A stretch of 64,000 nt of DNA from Chelydra serpentina (GCA_037349315.1 JBAIAC010000051.1:24402001-24466000); one strand, 5' to 3'. Positions 20,742 through 32,541 are shown, numbered from the stretch's first letter. Program-made: numbers and translations. Notes: generated from the sequence alone by a model not told the origin.

Positions 20742-22530
20742 TAAGAAGCTAGAGTTGTGCATCGATCCCTGAGACCCCACTAAGCACCCAGAGGCAATAG
20801 TAAACATTGTCCATGGTTGACTGGTGGTGCCACTCTATGTAGATGACACACTTACAGTTTGAATTCACCAAATGCAAGAATTTAAACTTAGCTGGCCTAC
20901 AGGGTTCTATGACACAATACCAAGGCTACTAGAGACACTGGCAGTGACAAAAAAGCATGCATAGATTGAACCAACAAAGGTATTTGACACTAACCTTATA
21001 TATTAAAGAATGTTAAGCAAGTTCATGACAGATTGATATCAAGAATATTTCATCATCACGAACTGGCTCTTGTACCAGTGTCAGTGTGCCATGAGTCTGG
21101 TGACATGAGGCCTGCCAAGGCAAAGTCTAACCTAAAGAAGCAGCTGCAGACAGAGGTCTCAACTAGACATACTTCAGAAGAATAATTTGTTAGTCTCTAA
21201 GGTGCTACAAGTTTTTCTTTCTTATTTTCGTTTTGCTGACACAGACTAACACAGCTACTACACTTAACCTTCAGAAGAAGTCACTTGCATAGTCATTGGC
21301 AGTTCTGCAGTTCTTTGGGTAGTACACTGGCCAGCAAATTGGTCACAAAGTTCTTGAAACAATCTCAGAGTTGACACTGTACACGAGTTAGTAGAAGATG
21401 TTGCATATCTTGTCTTTGACAGGTACAAAGACTTCAGCTCAAGGGTGTCACAAAATCTAGAAGAGCTACAGAATCAAGCAGAGTGCATGAGTTGAGTGCA
21501 AAATACACAGTTCCCTCCACAGAAAGTCGTCTTGACAGTTACTGAAAATAAGAAACTGTTGATTGACACATTGGTACAGAACTCGTTCAAGACAAGAAGT
21601 TGCAGCAATGACACAGTAAACCACAAACTAGTCACAGTCAGAGACAACACCCCAGCTGAAATAAACCAGGGAGATGTGGTGATCAACAGAGAAGATATGG
21701 CCATCATGCATGAGGAAGCTGACAACATCTTTGTACAACAAATGGTAGGAATGTTGGTATTATCCGATGACACTGACCTATATCTTACTCTTGCACCATT
21801 ACCTTGAACAGACCTAACATCTTTAGTGATGATAGAACCCCTAGTCCAAGAGCGAGCAGTAATAGACATCCCATGCTGCTGCAGAGCAACACCAGAACAC
21901 TGTACCAGGACAGCACACTCTGGCTGTGATACAGTAGCTATCTATGTTGGCCTCAGCAAAGGCACTGTGTTGCAAATTGTGTGAACTGGATACTCCCTCT
22001 CTCTGCTGGGTGACATCAGTGCAGCAGTGCCTGACGCCATTGAACAGGCAACTGAATTCATGCCTGCATGCTATGGACAGTTAAATTGTGCCACCATGTC
22101 AGAAGCACGGCAGAAATCATGGGCAGCAAAATTCAGCAAGCGTACCTCGTCAGCACCAGAGCGTAGCTCCTTACCACCAGCTGAAGCACTCCTAGAAAAT
22201 GAGCTCATCTTCAGGCAGGTGTGTGGAAAAGTGCTTTGGCTCTAGATGCCCCACCACCTGACCCATTGCAGTGCAGATGGATACGCGGCATCTGTTTCCA
22301 AAAACTGTACCAGACAACATCCCGCTTGTTCCTCCAGAAATTTTGAAATTAAGCAATTTTGTGAGTGATGCCCCTTCTAGATGTGGATCTATCTGTGCCA
22401 AACTGCCATGTACCATATTCTGGGCATGGGAAGGAGGCATGGTGTGTTGCAATGAGCCGACAAAATCAGCTTTAGCATTGGCAGATGAAAATGGTGGTGA
22501 CAAGTACTCATTCATATTACATATATCAGG
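20742..22530 (+). pseudogene. Main part of decayed FEN1/XPG-like gene remnant
   Basis: After the Harbinger element one frame (with stops) reads KKLELCIDP, then shifted pieces. From 21286 to 22245 a single frame persists with three TGA stops. Visible blocks in order are IGSSAVLWVVHWPANW (21295), VFDRYKDF (21412), QFPPQKVVLTVTENKK (21511), HEEADNIFVQQMV (21709), LVLSDDTDLYLTL (21754) and HSGCDTVAIYVGLSKGTVL (21916). Two more shifts lead to ALDAPPPDPLQ (22239) and PKTVPDNIPLVPPEILKL (22280). I recognise this block order from unnamed proteins widespread in animals. The two acidic clusters followed by a GCD...GLSKGTV segment recall the nuclease core and helix-two-turn-helix of FEN1/XPG, so a PIN-like nuclease fold is my inference. 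Stops and shifts show that it is dead. Confidence 0.6.
21183..21268. mobile_element. Short retro-insert within the gene remnant
   Basis: Flanked by an exact 11-bp direct repeat CTTCAGAAGAA (21172-21182 and 21269-21279), a length typical of LINE-mediated insertion. Removing it restores the reading frame of the remnant (TSEEVTCIVIG). It holds the motif TTGTTAGTCTCTAAGGTGCT, shared with repeats at 31225 and 52998. Confidence 0.75.
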
Positions 22531-22559
22531 ACACTCAACTATAGTTTGCATGAGAGAGA

Positions 22560-22950
22560 ACACTAGTAATCATTTACTGCATTTCGCAATCATTATATTT
22601 GGTTACAATTTATTGTTGTTGAATATATACATTTATAATTTGAATATTTTTCACATTAAAAAGAATGGTCAGGGTAGCAAATGAAAATTGAGGCCTGTGC
22701 TGTACTCCCAGCCTCTCTTGTTTTATATCCCTGTTATTTAAATGTGTTGCTATTGATTCTGAACATGTTAAATACCCGAATTTCATGTATTGGAACGCTT
22801 CTGCATGATTTTTGTATGCCCCAAATCATAAAAACTCTTACTCTTTGTGAGGGATGACATGGGAAAGGTTCAATATGTCAAAATGCTCAAGAGTGATAGT
22901 TTCATCAGGTGGACTCAAAAGTATGGCTTTGAGATACAGAATCCACACCA
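22560..22950. other. AT-rich anonymous sequence
   Basis: No repeat or exon recognised. Runs of TATA/TTTA occur around 22590-22670. Confidence 0.4.
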
Positions 22951-22984
22951 AAGACTCCCCACCCTTGTATGGACCCCAAAGCAA

Positions 22985-23205
22985 GGTTGTCCAGAGTGGC
23001 TGCTGACCATCTGTAAAATGGGTATTATGATACTTGCAGTGATTCTAAATTCACTAGTGTTTGTGAAGTGCTTTGCCATTGTGCCAGGGGTGGTGCTTTA
23101 GGTAGGGTCTTTTCCTCCCTCCTGTGTTTGTACAGCATCCAGGGTCCTGGTCCGTGACTGGGGCTCCTACATGCTATGCTGATGATCAAATATTATTATT
23201 TAAAG
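22985..23205 (+). repeat. MIR/CORE-SINE-like repeat with tail
   Basis: Contains CCATCTGTAAAATGGGTATTA, then GTGAAGTGCTTTGCCA, then TTTGTACAGCATCCAGGG and CCGTGACTGGGGCTCCTAC, ending in a TATTATTATTTAAA tail. This order is the 3' part of a common amniote SINE. Related tails lie at 28035-28175 and 49400-49510. Confidence 0.6.
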
Positions 23206-23689
23206 GAGACAAATGAGAGGGTCAATGATCCACAGCCAGATTTCTTCTTGTCTCTTTAGCAGCAAGACTGGAGAGGCAGATAACTCACTGTCTCACCCCC
23301 ATATGCACTGTCCATTAGTGGGACTGGAGGAAAAGATGTGAGCTTTTGGAAGCCTATAGTAGTCTCCTTGCTTGGGAGCTGTAGAAATCCTAAGACAAAC
23401 CATAGTAGACAGGGAGCAGGCAGCCGAAATCTTGTAATGATCTTGATCACTTGTGCTTTAATCAGCCACTGTTTAACACAAGGAGAGTAAGGGGAAGAGA
23501 AGCAAGTGGTGCGGGGGAGTGGGGAAAGGAGACCACATGGGTTGGGAAATGAAGGGAGAGAAGAGAGAGAAACTGCTGAGGAGATAAACCCCGTCCTGCT
23601 GGTCCCCACTCTGTGTCCATGACAGGCAGGGAATGCAGCTCCCAGAGGAAACCAGCTGGACATTCGGGGAGGCTGGAGACTTAGGTGCC

Positions 23690-24140
23690 ATAATGCCTAA
23701 GCCCTGCCCTTAAAGGGGTTTAGGCACCTAACTCCCTTTCGCCTGGGTCTTAGGTGCCAGATGGACAGGGCACAGGGAGGCAGCTAGCTCTATCTGCGAT
23801 TCTCAGCTGTGACCTCTGTTCCACTGTGTAGAAATACTTCAGTATGCCCTGAGCTGGAGTGACAATGACTCTATAGCCCTGGGGTTAGAGCACCCATCTT
23901 GCACGTGGGAGACCCAGCACTTTCCCTGCGCCAATGAATATTTAGTTATTTATACATCGTAGAACAGCTTCAACAGAGCGATATACCTCAGACTACCCCA
24001 TAGCCCGGTGGTCAGGGCACTCTCAGGAGTGGTAGCAGACCCATTCAAATCCCTGATCCACCTCAGGCAGAGCAGGGATTTGAACCAGGGTTTCCCAGGT
24101 CCTGTATGAGTGCTCGAGCCACTGGGCTAAAGGTTATTAG
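23690..24140. repeat. tRNA-like repeat segments
   Basis: Near 23870-23925 the sequence CTATAGCCCTGGGGTTAGAG with CATCTTGCACGTGGGAGACC resembles the A-box half of a tRNA-derived SINE. Near 24000-24060 AGCCCGGTGGTCAGGGCACT and a B-box-like TTCAAATCCC follow. It may be two decayed copies in tandem. A (TCC)n run sits at about 24148-24170. No functional tRNA is indicated. Confidence 0.4.
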
Positions 24141-24639
24141 GGGGAATGTGCTTCTTCCTCCTCCTCCTCCTCCATGGGTGTCTCTGGTGTGAGTTTAGAT
24201 GTGCTCAGTGTGTGCCTACTGGATCAAGCCCGGAGCTCAAGACAGTGAAACTCCTGGTTTGTGAATCCCTCCGGCGCTTAAGCATGAGTTAGGTGCCGAG
24301 CTGCTGCGCGATGTCAGAACTTACGAGGCTGTGCATGTGACCAGCTGCCAAAGTTAGTAGCCTTGAGGACTTCATCAATGGAAACGTGGGTGCCTGCAGC
24401 GTTTGGCAGCATCTGAGCAAGGGTATTATGAATGCCACTGGTGCCTTGATGTTGGACTTTGGTGCCTAAGTCTCCCCTGTGAATCTCGCCTGAAGTGCCC
24501 AGAGGGATAATGTGAGTCCCAGCTTGCATGGCCAGAAGCCAAAGAAAGTGGTGTGGGTGAGGGGCGGTGTGGACCGCAAGGCACAAAAACATGAGGCTTC
24601 TTGGGGCGAAACAGCCTCCAGACTCATGGTGGACAATTC

Positions 24640-24805
24640 ACTTCCCTGCTCTGCTTTGGTTTCCCCAGGATTAAAACGGGGATAGCAATAGTGCACCTTT
24701 CTGTAAGATCTGCCTTAGTCAAATACAAGTTATTGGGCTCAATACAGGGGTAAGTGGCGAGATTCTCTGGCCTGCGCTATACAGGAGGTCAGACTAGACG
24801 AGCTA
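24640..24805 (+). repeat. SINE remnant with CR1-like tail phrase
   Basis: CTGCTTTGGTTTCCCCAGG with AAAACGGGGATAGCAATAG is followed by GGCCTGCGCTATACAGGAGG and TCAGACTAGACGAGC, a tail phrase common in sauropsid CR1/SINE repeats. Confidence 0.5.
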
Positions 24806-25329
24806 ATGGGAAGAGTTTTGAGAGCTTCAGAGGAACGTGCAAAGTGCTCTCATGAACCCCATGCTCTGCCCCCACAACTGCAGCCGGGGCAACTCGTCCG
24901 GGCTTTGGTACCCCCAACCACTGTAACAACGAGAACTTGGCATGTTTGGTGGTCCCAGATTCTGATTTGTCCAGAGCACTGTTTGACCAAAGGCTGAACC
25001 TGTATGTTATTTCACCTGATCCCGAACACTTCCTGTGTTGGAGGTTAGAAGGAAGCAGTTTATCAATACAGAGATGGGACGTTTGTAAAAAAAATAACCC
25101 TCTTAGCAAAGCCATTTAAATGGCTGAGTCAAATATGGCAGCATTAGGGCTAATTGGGCATCTCTTCTTTTGCAAGCCAGAATTCCTTGAGTGGGAGACA
25201 AGGCCAAATTAACCCTAATTGAGTCTTATTTAACTTTAACAATTTGAATAATACTTTGGACACCTGCCACCTTTTAATTGAAGGATCTTGAAGCGGTGTA
25301 AAAACACCAATTAAGCATTGCCACAGCCA

Positions 25330-25620
25330 CATGAGATGGCTATTATCCCTATTTTACTGCAAGGTAAACTGAGGCACAGAAAGCTAACGTCAAAATGTTC
25401 TAAAGTCAAAGTGTCGCTCCTTTTGGGTGCTGCACTTGAGATGCTTAGGGCATGTTGATCTTGTGACTAAGTGAAACTGTAGGTCCCCCAGCAGCACTGA
25501 AAATTGTGCCCAGGGAGTCTGCAGTGGATTACACAGTTTGACAGTGGCTGAATAGGGATTAGAACCTAGAAGTCCTGCACTCCACTCTCCACCTTAACAC
25601 ACTAGGTCACATGGCAGCCT
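25330..25620 (-). repeat. MIR-like repeat, minus strand, in two pieces
   Basis: ATTTTACTGCAAGGTAAACT with GAGGCACAGAAAGCTAACG (25350-25388) and GGATTAGAACCTAGAAGTCC (25556) plus the ACACTAGGTCACATGGCAGC end (25598) match the start, middle and end phrases of MIR/CORE-SINEs. Confidence 0.5.
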
Positions 25621-26454
25621 TTTTTGATTAGGCCAGTAGTCAGGAAGGGGTTCACAATCTGGCCCGGAAACAGAGCCCATAGATGGTTCTGAACCGAAAC
25701 CTGGGATCTTAGCAGCTCTGAACTTTGGGCTGTTCAAACTCTGGATCTGACGTTTGTGTCTGGAGTCTGCTCTATTAATTGTGTGGCCCATATTGCTGTT
25801 CCTCACCATTAGAAGTGGTCAGAGATTTTAGTTAGTTAATATATATAATTCACACACACAACATACTTAGACAGTGCCTAAATAAACACACTCCATACAA
25901 TACCAGAGTAATAAATAAGGAAAATGAAATGAACAACCTTCAACCCCTTGCTCCCCAAAGGGACATATTTATTGCGTGTCCACTATTCTGTCTTCTGGAC
26001 TATTCTTTGTAATGGGGTCTTGAGTCACCCATTATGTGAGTGTCCGAAAAGCCCGTGATTGTTCCATCATCCATGCTGTTTGGGGTCCTGTTAAAAGAAA
26101 ACTAGTTCCATTATTTCATTATCCTGCAAGTATCTCTTTTCAAATGTGTAACTATTCAGTAGAGCAGAGATCCCTTGGTTTAAGGAGTGTTTCGACCTCT
26201 TTTCAAAATGATTCTTCATTGTTGGTATTATGGTAACACCTAAGAATCCTAGTTAAGGATCAGGATGCCAGTGTGTTAGGTGCTGTACAAACATGTCATA
26301 AGAAAGACAGTCACTGCCTTAGAGAGACTACAATCTACTTGACAGGCAGGATGCATTAGGTGGATGAAACAAACAGGCTGGGTGTGGGTTGGGAGGATGA
26401 GAGCTTACACCTTCTACTGTTAAAGTGGATCCATGATTTACGAAGGGGGTGTTG

Positions 26455-26585
26455 TCCTTCTTTTTAAAGATGAAGGAAACTGAGAACAGATTAAATGACT
26501 TGCTTCATTTCACACGGGAACTTGGAGCAGAACCAGGATCTTCTGACTCACAGTCTTGTGTGCTAACCACAAATTCATCCTTCTG
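26455..26585 (-). repeat. MIR-like repeat, minus strand
   Basis: AAGATGAAGGAAACTGAGAA and ATGACTTGCTTCATTTCACA, followed by AACCAGGATCTTCTGACTC and TGTGTGCTAACCAC, follow the expected order. Confidence 0.55.
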
Positions 26586-26867
26586 CCCTTTTGAGAAAAC
26601 CATGTAAATCTGGAGTGATCTTTGAATAACGTTGAATGTAAAATAACAATAAATGCTCTGCAGAGGGAGTAGTTGATTTATCCTTAGCAAATCAAACATT
26701 TTTTTATTAAACAAAAGACACCCTTCATGCTTTTGTTCCCTTAGATGTAGCATGGTTATTTAGTTCAACGGCCAAACCGAAAAATCCAGGGGACAAAAAA
26801 GTTTCCTTTTGAACAGAAACTGAGTTTTTTCCCCCATTTTTCTCACTGAAAAAAGTTCATTGGGATT

Positions 26868-27693
26868 TGTAGTGGGGCAGCTGCCCCACTCCTGCAGAAC
26901 AGGGGTTAAAAGCAGCCCTGGAGAGGGGCTGCAGCTGGGAAAAAGAGTGAGAGCAGCTGAGTGAGTAGCTGACCACAGGTGTGGCCAGCTCAATCCAGGC
27001 CCAGCTAGCCCTTATAAGAGAACTACAGGGCCAGAATGCAGGAGTCTCACTCTAGCCCTGGAGTGGGAAAGGTTGGTTGCCCACCCAGGAGCTCAGGATA
27101 CTGGGAGTAGAGTACGGTTGGGGAAAGGCAAGAGGAGCTGGGGAGCTACAGCCTGGCAAATCCCCAGGCTGTGGGCCTTGCTAAAGGCTAAAACAGGTAC
27201 TGGGGTTGCAGAAGTGCAGCCTGGGGTTAGGCAGAGGCAGCTGTAGGGTGACCAGATATCCCAATTTTATAGGGACAGTCCTGATTTTGGAGGCTTTTTC
27301 TTATATAGGCTTCTATTACCCCCACCCCCTGTCCTGATTTTTCACACTTGTTATCTGGTCACCCTAGGCAGCTGGTCCAACCCCTTTGCCAGTGATGAAT
27401 GGTTTACAGACTGCAGTCTGCCCCAGTGAGCGGGGGCTAGATGATGACTGGCAGTAGCTACTGAGGCAAGGTGGGTTTAGAGGATTGGGGGTTCCCCTGG
27501 GTGGGGAAACCCAGAGTAAGGAGGTACTGCTGGGGGCAGAACCCTGGGGTAAAGCGGCACTGGGTTCCGGGAGGGACACGGGACCAGTGGCAGGCGAGAC
27601 ACCGGCCTGCAGAGGGCGCTCTGTATGCTGGAGAGCTAATTCCCAAGATGACCAGCAGGAGGTGCTGCACTGGTGAGTTGTTGCTGCGCTACA
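26868..27693 (+). mobile_element. LTR-like repeat (candidate solo LTR) with nested MITE
   Basis: Starts TGTAGTGGGGCAG and ends GCGCTACA, so it has TG...CA ends with a short inverted TGTAG/CTACA. A TATA-like CTTATAAG lies at 27011-27018. The whole block reads like repeats I associate with turtle genomes. The 5-bp flanks (GGATT and GCGTT) do not match well, so the LTR status and exact ends are uncertain. A hAT MITE (27244-27366) is inserted inside. It has no coding capacity. Confidence 0.4.
27244..27366. mobile_element. hAT-type MITE, family TAGGGTGACCAG
   Basis: 123 bp with perfect inverted ends TAGGGTGACCAGAT and ATCTGGTCACCCTA, flanked by an exact 8-bp duplication GGCAGCTG (27236-27243 and 27367-27374). 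A sister copy is at 42452-42575. Confidence 0.92.
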
Positions 27694-28034
27694 GCGTTGA
27701 ACAAAATAACCATTTCATTTTGAAAATGTTAATTTCAAAACAAAATGTTGAAAAAGTTTGTTTAAAAAATGGTTTATTAAAAAAAATGTGCCCCCTTCTT
27801 AAAAAATTCAGCTGTAATTCTTTGCTGAATTCGACCTGAATTTGTGAATAGTTATGTCTGCCTGAAATTGCATTTTTCAGCAAATTTACTATTCACCAAA
27901 ACAATCACACCCAGCTGTAATATAGAGATGCATTAAGTACAAAGAATTAGATATAGAGGGTTTTCAAAGGAGCTTAAGTGAGCTAGACTGCTTTGAAAAG
28001 TTCCAGCCAAAATAAATCCGGTACTTTTCAGTGA

Positions 28035-28175
28035 GAGATTGCAAGCTTTTGGGGGCAGGGACCATATCTGTCGATTGTGTTTGTACAGAGTCCAGAACAA
28101 TGTGTCCTTGTTCCTGACTGGCAGCCGGGGGTGCTTATTAAATAAAAGTAGTAATAAATAAGTACCATCAACTCT
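28035..28175 (+). repeat. SINE/LINE tail remnant
   Basis: GATTGCAAGCTTTTGGGGGC, AGGGACCATATCTGTC and TTGTACAGAGTCCAGAACAA precede an A/T-rich AAATAAAAGTAGTAATAAA tail, as in the copy at 49400-49510. Confidence 0.5.
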
Positions 28176-28885
28176 ATCAGGGACGCTAATTGCCTATTAT
28201 TCCCACCTCTCAGCTGTTTCTCTTCCTCCAGCCTCCTTGTTATATGACCAAATTCTTTAGCTAAGAGGGTAAAGCCCTTACCCTCCTGTTCCACTTCTTC
28301 CAGTGCTGATCTTGTCTTCTCTGTTCTCCCCATGTGTGTGTCCAGGCCATTGTGTTCAATAGAGACAGTTTGGAAACTTGTCCCAGACTCTGTTAGGCCT
28401 GGCGTTTATCCCATATCGTAGTTGGGAAATCAGTGAGCATTTCAAAGATGGTTCATGTAATGAACTCCTCCTCAGTCCTGACCTTGTGACACCTTGCATG
28501 TTTGTAGAAGGGAATTAGATGTCAAAACCTTAAAGGTGTTTCAGCTGAGATAATTACTCTGCTCAGCTGGATGGGAATCTTGCTCTGCTGGTTTCTGCTC
28601 TCGAGACTGGGATGTCCAAATAGAGGTTTCTCAGTGACAAATGGATTCCGCCTCTAGGACACGTCTTGGCTATTTTGCAACATCAGTCATTTGGCCCTGA
28701 GAAACCTCCATTTGGCTCTTACTGTGGGAAGAGGCCAGCCTCAGTCACACCGGGATCCGCTTGGAAACCTAAGAGATGGGCCTAAGTCATGAAGTTCTGA
28801 TCTTCCCAGAGGACAGTGACTCAAGGTGTAATGTTCGAGTTGGGCCCATAAGAGAGAGAAGCCCCACACAGAAAGCTTGAATCTG

Positions 28886-30805
28886 AACTTCCCCAAAGTG
28901 GAAACTAGGACAAATTACAAAGGATGAATATAGGCAAACAACACGGGAATGCAGGGGCAAGATTAGAAAGGCAAAGGCACAAAATGAGCTCAAACTAGCT
29001 ACAGGAATAAAGGGAAACAAGAAAACTTTTTATCAATACATTAGAAGCAAGAGGAAGACCAAGGACAGGGTAGGCCCACTACTCAGTGAGGAGGGAGAAA
29101 CAGTAACAGGAAACTTGGAAATGGCAGAGATGCTTAATGACTTCTTTGTTTTTGTCTTCACAGAGAAGTCTGAGGGAATGCTTAACATAGTGAATGCTAA
29201 TGGGAAGGTTTAGAAGATAAAATAAAAAAAGAACAAGTTAAAAATCACTTAGATAAGCTAGATGCCTGCAAGTCACCAGGACCTGATGAAATGCATCCTA
29301 GAATACTCAAGGAGCTAATAGAGGAGGTATCTGAGCCTCTAGCTATTATCTTTGGTAAATCATGGAAGACAGGAGAGATTCCAGAAGACTGGAAAAGGGC
29401 AAATATAGCACCCATCTATAAAAAGGGAAATAAAAACAACCCAGGAAACTACAGACCAGTTAGTTTAACTTCTGTGCCAGGGAAAATAATGGAGCAAGTA
29501 ATTAAGGAAATCATCTGCAAACACTTGGAAGGTGGTAAGGTGATAGGGAATAACCAGCATGGATTTGTAAAGAACAAATCATGTAAAACCAATCTGATAG
29601 CTTTCTTTGATAGGATAACGAGTCTTGTGGATAAGGGAGAAGCGGTGGATGTGGTATACCTAGACTTTAGTAAGGCATTTGATACGGTCTCGCATGATAT
29701 TCTTATTAATAAACTAGGGAAATACAACTTAGATGGGGCTACTATAAGGTGGGTGTGCAACTGGCTGGATAACCATACTCGGTTGTTATTAATGGTTCCC
29801 AATCCTGCTGGAAAGGTATAACGAGTGGGGTTCCGCAAGGGTCTGTTTTGGGACCGGCTCTGGTCAATATCTTCATCAATGACTTGGATATTGGCATAGA
29901 AAGTATGCTTATTAAGTCTGCAGATGATACCAAACTGGGAGGGATTGCAACTGCTTTGGAGGATAGGGTCATAATTCAAAATGATCTGGACAAATTGGAG
30001 AAATGGTCAGAGGTAAACAGGATGAAGTTTAATAAGGACAAATGCAAAGTGCTCCACTTAGGTAGGAACAATCAGTTTCACACATACAGAATGGGAGGAG
30101 ACTGTCTAGGAAGGAGTACGGCAGAAAGGGATCTAGGGGTTATAGTGGACCACAAGCTAAATATGAGTCAACAGTGTGATGCTGTTGCAAAAAAAGCAAA
30201 CATGATTCTGGGCTGCATTAACAGGTGTGTGGTGAGCAAGACGAGAAGTCATTCTTCTGCTCTACTCTGCGCTGGTTAGGCCTCAACTGGAGTATTGTGT
30301 CCAGTTCTGGGCACTGCATTTCAAGAAAGATGTGGAGAAATTGGAGAGGGTCCAGAGAAGAGCAACAAGAATGATTAAGGGTCTAGAGAACATGACCTAT
30401 GAAGGAAGGCTGAAGGAATTGGGTTTGTTTAGTTTGGAAAAGAGAAGACTGAGAGGGGACATGATAGCGGTCTTCAGGTATCTAAAAGGGTGTCATAAGG
30501 AGGAGGGAGAAAACTTGTTCATCTTAGCCTCTGAGGATAGAACAAGAAGCAATGGGCTTAAACTGCAGCAAGGGAGGTTTAGGTTGGACATTAGGAAAAA
30601 GTTCCTAACTGTCAGGGTGGTTAAACACTGGAATAAACTGTGCAGGGAGGTTGTGGAATCTCCATCTCTGGAGATATTTAAGAGTAGGTTAGATAAATGT
30701 CTATCGGGGATGGTCTAGACAGTATTTGGTCCTGCCATGAGGGCAGGGGGCTGGACTCGATGACCTCACGAGGTCCCTTCCATCCCTTGACTCTATGAAA
30801 GTGTG
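28886..30805 (+). mobile_element. CR1 LINE, 5'-truncated, ORF2 broken
   Basis: The sequence encodes the C-terminal part of CR1 ORF2. The first recognisable piece is [18 protein letters not shown] near 28950. The reverse transcriptase starts at 29291 with [17 protein letters not shown], then [18 protein letters not shown] and [17 protein letters not shown] frameshift just before TSGVPQGSV (about 29800-29825) and another near 30265 split the frame into three parts: 29291-29821, 29848-30279 and 30332-30718. The active-site box reads SADD instead of the usual FADD. The 3' UTR ends with GGTCCCTTCCATCCC and GACTCTATGAAA. It lacks ORF1, the endonuclease and the 5' end. It is not functional. Confidence 0.93.
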
Positions 30806-31220
30806 GGGGATTGGATCTGATCTGGTGTTCTGGTCACATCTACCTCAAAGCATGGTCTGCAGTGAACGGCTCCTTCTGGCCATGGTGGCTTTAGCTAGTG
30901 TCTGTGACAGTTTGTGCAACCGTTGGGCAACCGCACAATTGTTTGAGTTTTCCATCAAATGAAAGAGGGGAAATCCAGCATATGATCATTCCTTGAGACG
31001 TAGTGTTCTCTGGCAAGCACCAGACATACCTCTCTAGCAATGATATGGAGCTAAGGATGTTTTCCTGAGTATTTGCCATTTGCTATGCCCAATTTTTTTT
31101 TAATGTGAAGTGACCAGGCCTAAACTTAAATGTAGCTTGCATGTTTCCGGTTTTGGTCAATTGTCCTGACACTCATTCATTTGGAGATGTATCAGAGGGC
31201 ATCTGAAGTGTGTTTTTTTT
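30806..31220. other. Anonymous sequence
   Basis: Nothing recognised between the CR1 and the next repeat. Confidence 0.4.
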
Positions 31221-31224
31221 TTTT

Positions 31225-31300
31225 TTAACCCACAAAAGCTTATGCCCAAATAAATCTGTTAGTCTTTAAGGTGCCACCGGACTCCTTGTTGGTCATTTGA
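31225..31300 (+). repeat. Interspersed repeat, motif AGTCTTTAAGGTGCCACC
   Basis: Reads ACCCACAAAAGCTTATGCCC, AAATAAATCTGTTAGTC, then TTTAAGGTGCCACCGGACTC. The same order occurs at 52998-53092 and in part at 21183-21268. It is a common sauropsid repeat whose class I cannot name with certainty. Confidence 0.6.
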
Positions 31301-32539
31301 GATGACAGCAGCTTTCTGCCATCCATCATTGAAATGCCTGTAGAAATAAGGATTGTAAAACACGTTTCAGTCATGGACACAAGGCTCCCTTTGTGAAGTC
31401 TGCACAGTCAGATGCAGCTATTTCTGGGGATTCATTATGGAAAAGCTGTGGGGGAGTTGCACAGTAGTATGCTGTCCTCCTAGCTGGATTCTCTCCTTGT
31501 TAGGGACTCTGCAAAAGGTCCTTTCACAGAGCCGGTGCTGGAGCTGCATGATGGGCAGAGGTAAGCACAAGATTGGTTGACTCTGTAGATAAGCATTCTA
31601 AGCAGCTGGATTGGCAATGTCGTCTTGTTCTGTGCAAGCCTCTTTTGGGCACCTGGACAAAAGGAAACATGAGCCAGGGAGATGATCCCACTAATTATAC
31701 CTGGGGCAGTTTGGAGGCATGCATCTTGATGCTGCATAACCTTATATCCTCTGCATAATATGTTTTGATACATCTTCCACCCAGTGTTGAAAGCTATAGG
31801 GTAGAGAAGGGGGATGGATGTTTTTCCCTTCATATCATCTCTCTGGCTCTGATCTTTTCATTGCTTTGTGTGAAATAAATTAATAGGTTTTTTGGTGTCT
31901 GACAAATGCCCACCTCCCAGCTGGCATTAATCAGCACTCTTATTGGCAGCCTCAGCAGAGAGGCCGATGGCTGCACGGGTCACAGAGACTGAACTCCTTG
32001 CTTGGTTTGGTCCAACCAGGCTACAGCAGAGACCTATTGTCACAGCTGTGACAATATCTTCTTTGCTGCTGCTCATGCTGCTCCTGTTCAGTGGAGAAAC
32101 ACAAGACTTTGCTTCCTGGTGCTGCTAATGAAGTAGCTTTCCTGAGCAATGAAAACACTTTTCTTTAAGTCCTCTCTGAGCCCACAGGGCAGAATAAAGG
32201 AGAGTGTCTCACAGTTGCCATGGGCCTTTAGAAACCTCCAACTCTGGGCCTATTGTAGCTCTGTCACTTTCAAGAGGATTTGTCAGACATGTACAAGCTC
32301 CAGAAGTCCTGTTGTGTGGCACTGCAGCACCTTGAACAAAGCCCAGAGTTGGCCAACAAGGAATGGAGTGGGAACGTAATAGTAGCAGATGAAAGGTCGT
32401 TTTTTATATTGGTCTCATCCCTTAACTGTCTGCTCACCCGCCTTTCCCGCCTTGAAAGGTAACCACCTTGTCCTCCTCTGTTTTTCATTCCTGACATCCT
32501 TGTCCTGGGCCCTCATCACTCCCTCTCTTACGAAGGGTG

Positions 32540-32540
<1 letters not shown>
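31301..32540. other. Anonymous sequence
   Basis: No exon or bounded repeat supported. Confidence 0.4.

Positions 32541-32541
<1 letters not shown>

Noticed and set aside
20742..22245. Several in-frame stops of the gene remnant are TGA, hinting at selenocysteine codons
   Set aside because: Frameshifts also occur and the blocks around the stops show no Cys/Sec context. Ordinary decay explains it.
23870..24060. Possible functional tRNA gene
   Set aside because: The A- and B-box-like parts are too far apart and no cloverleaf could be drawn; more likely decayed SINE.
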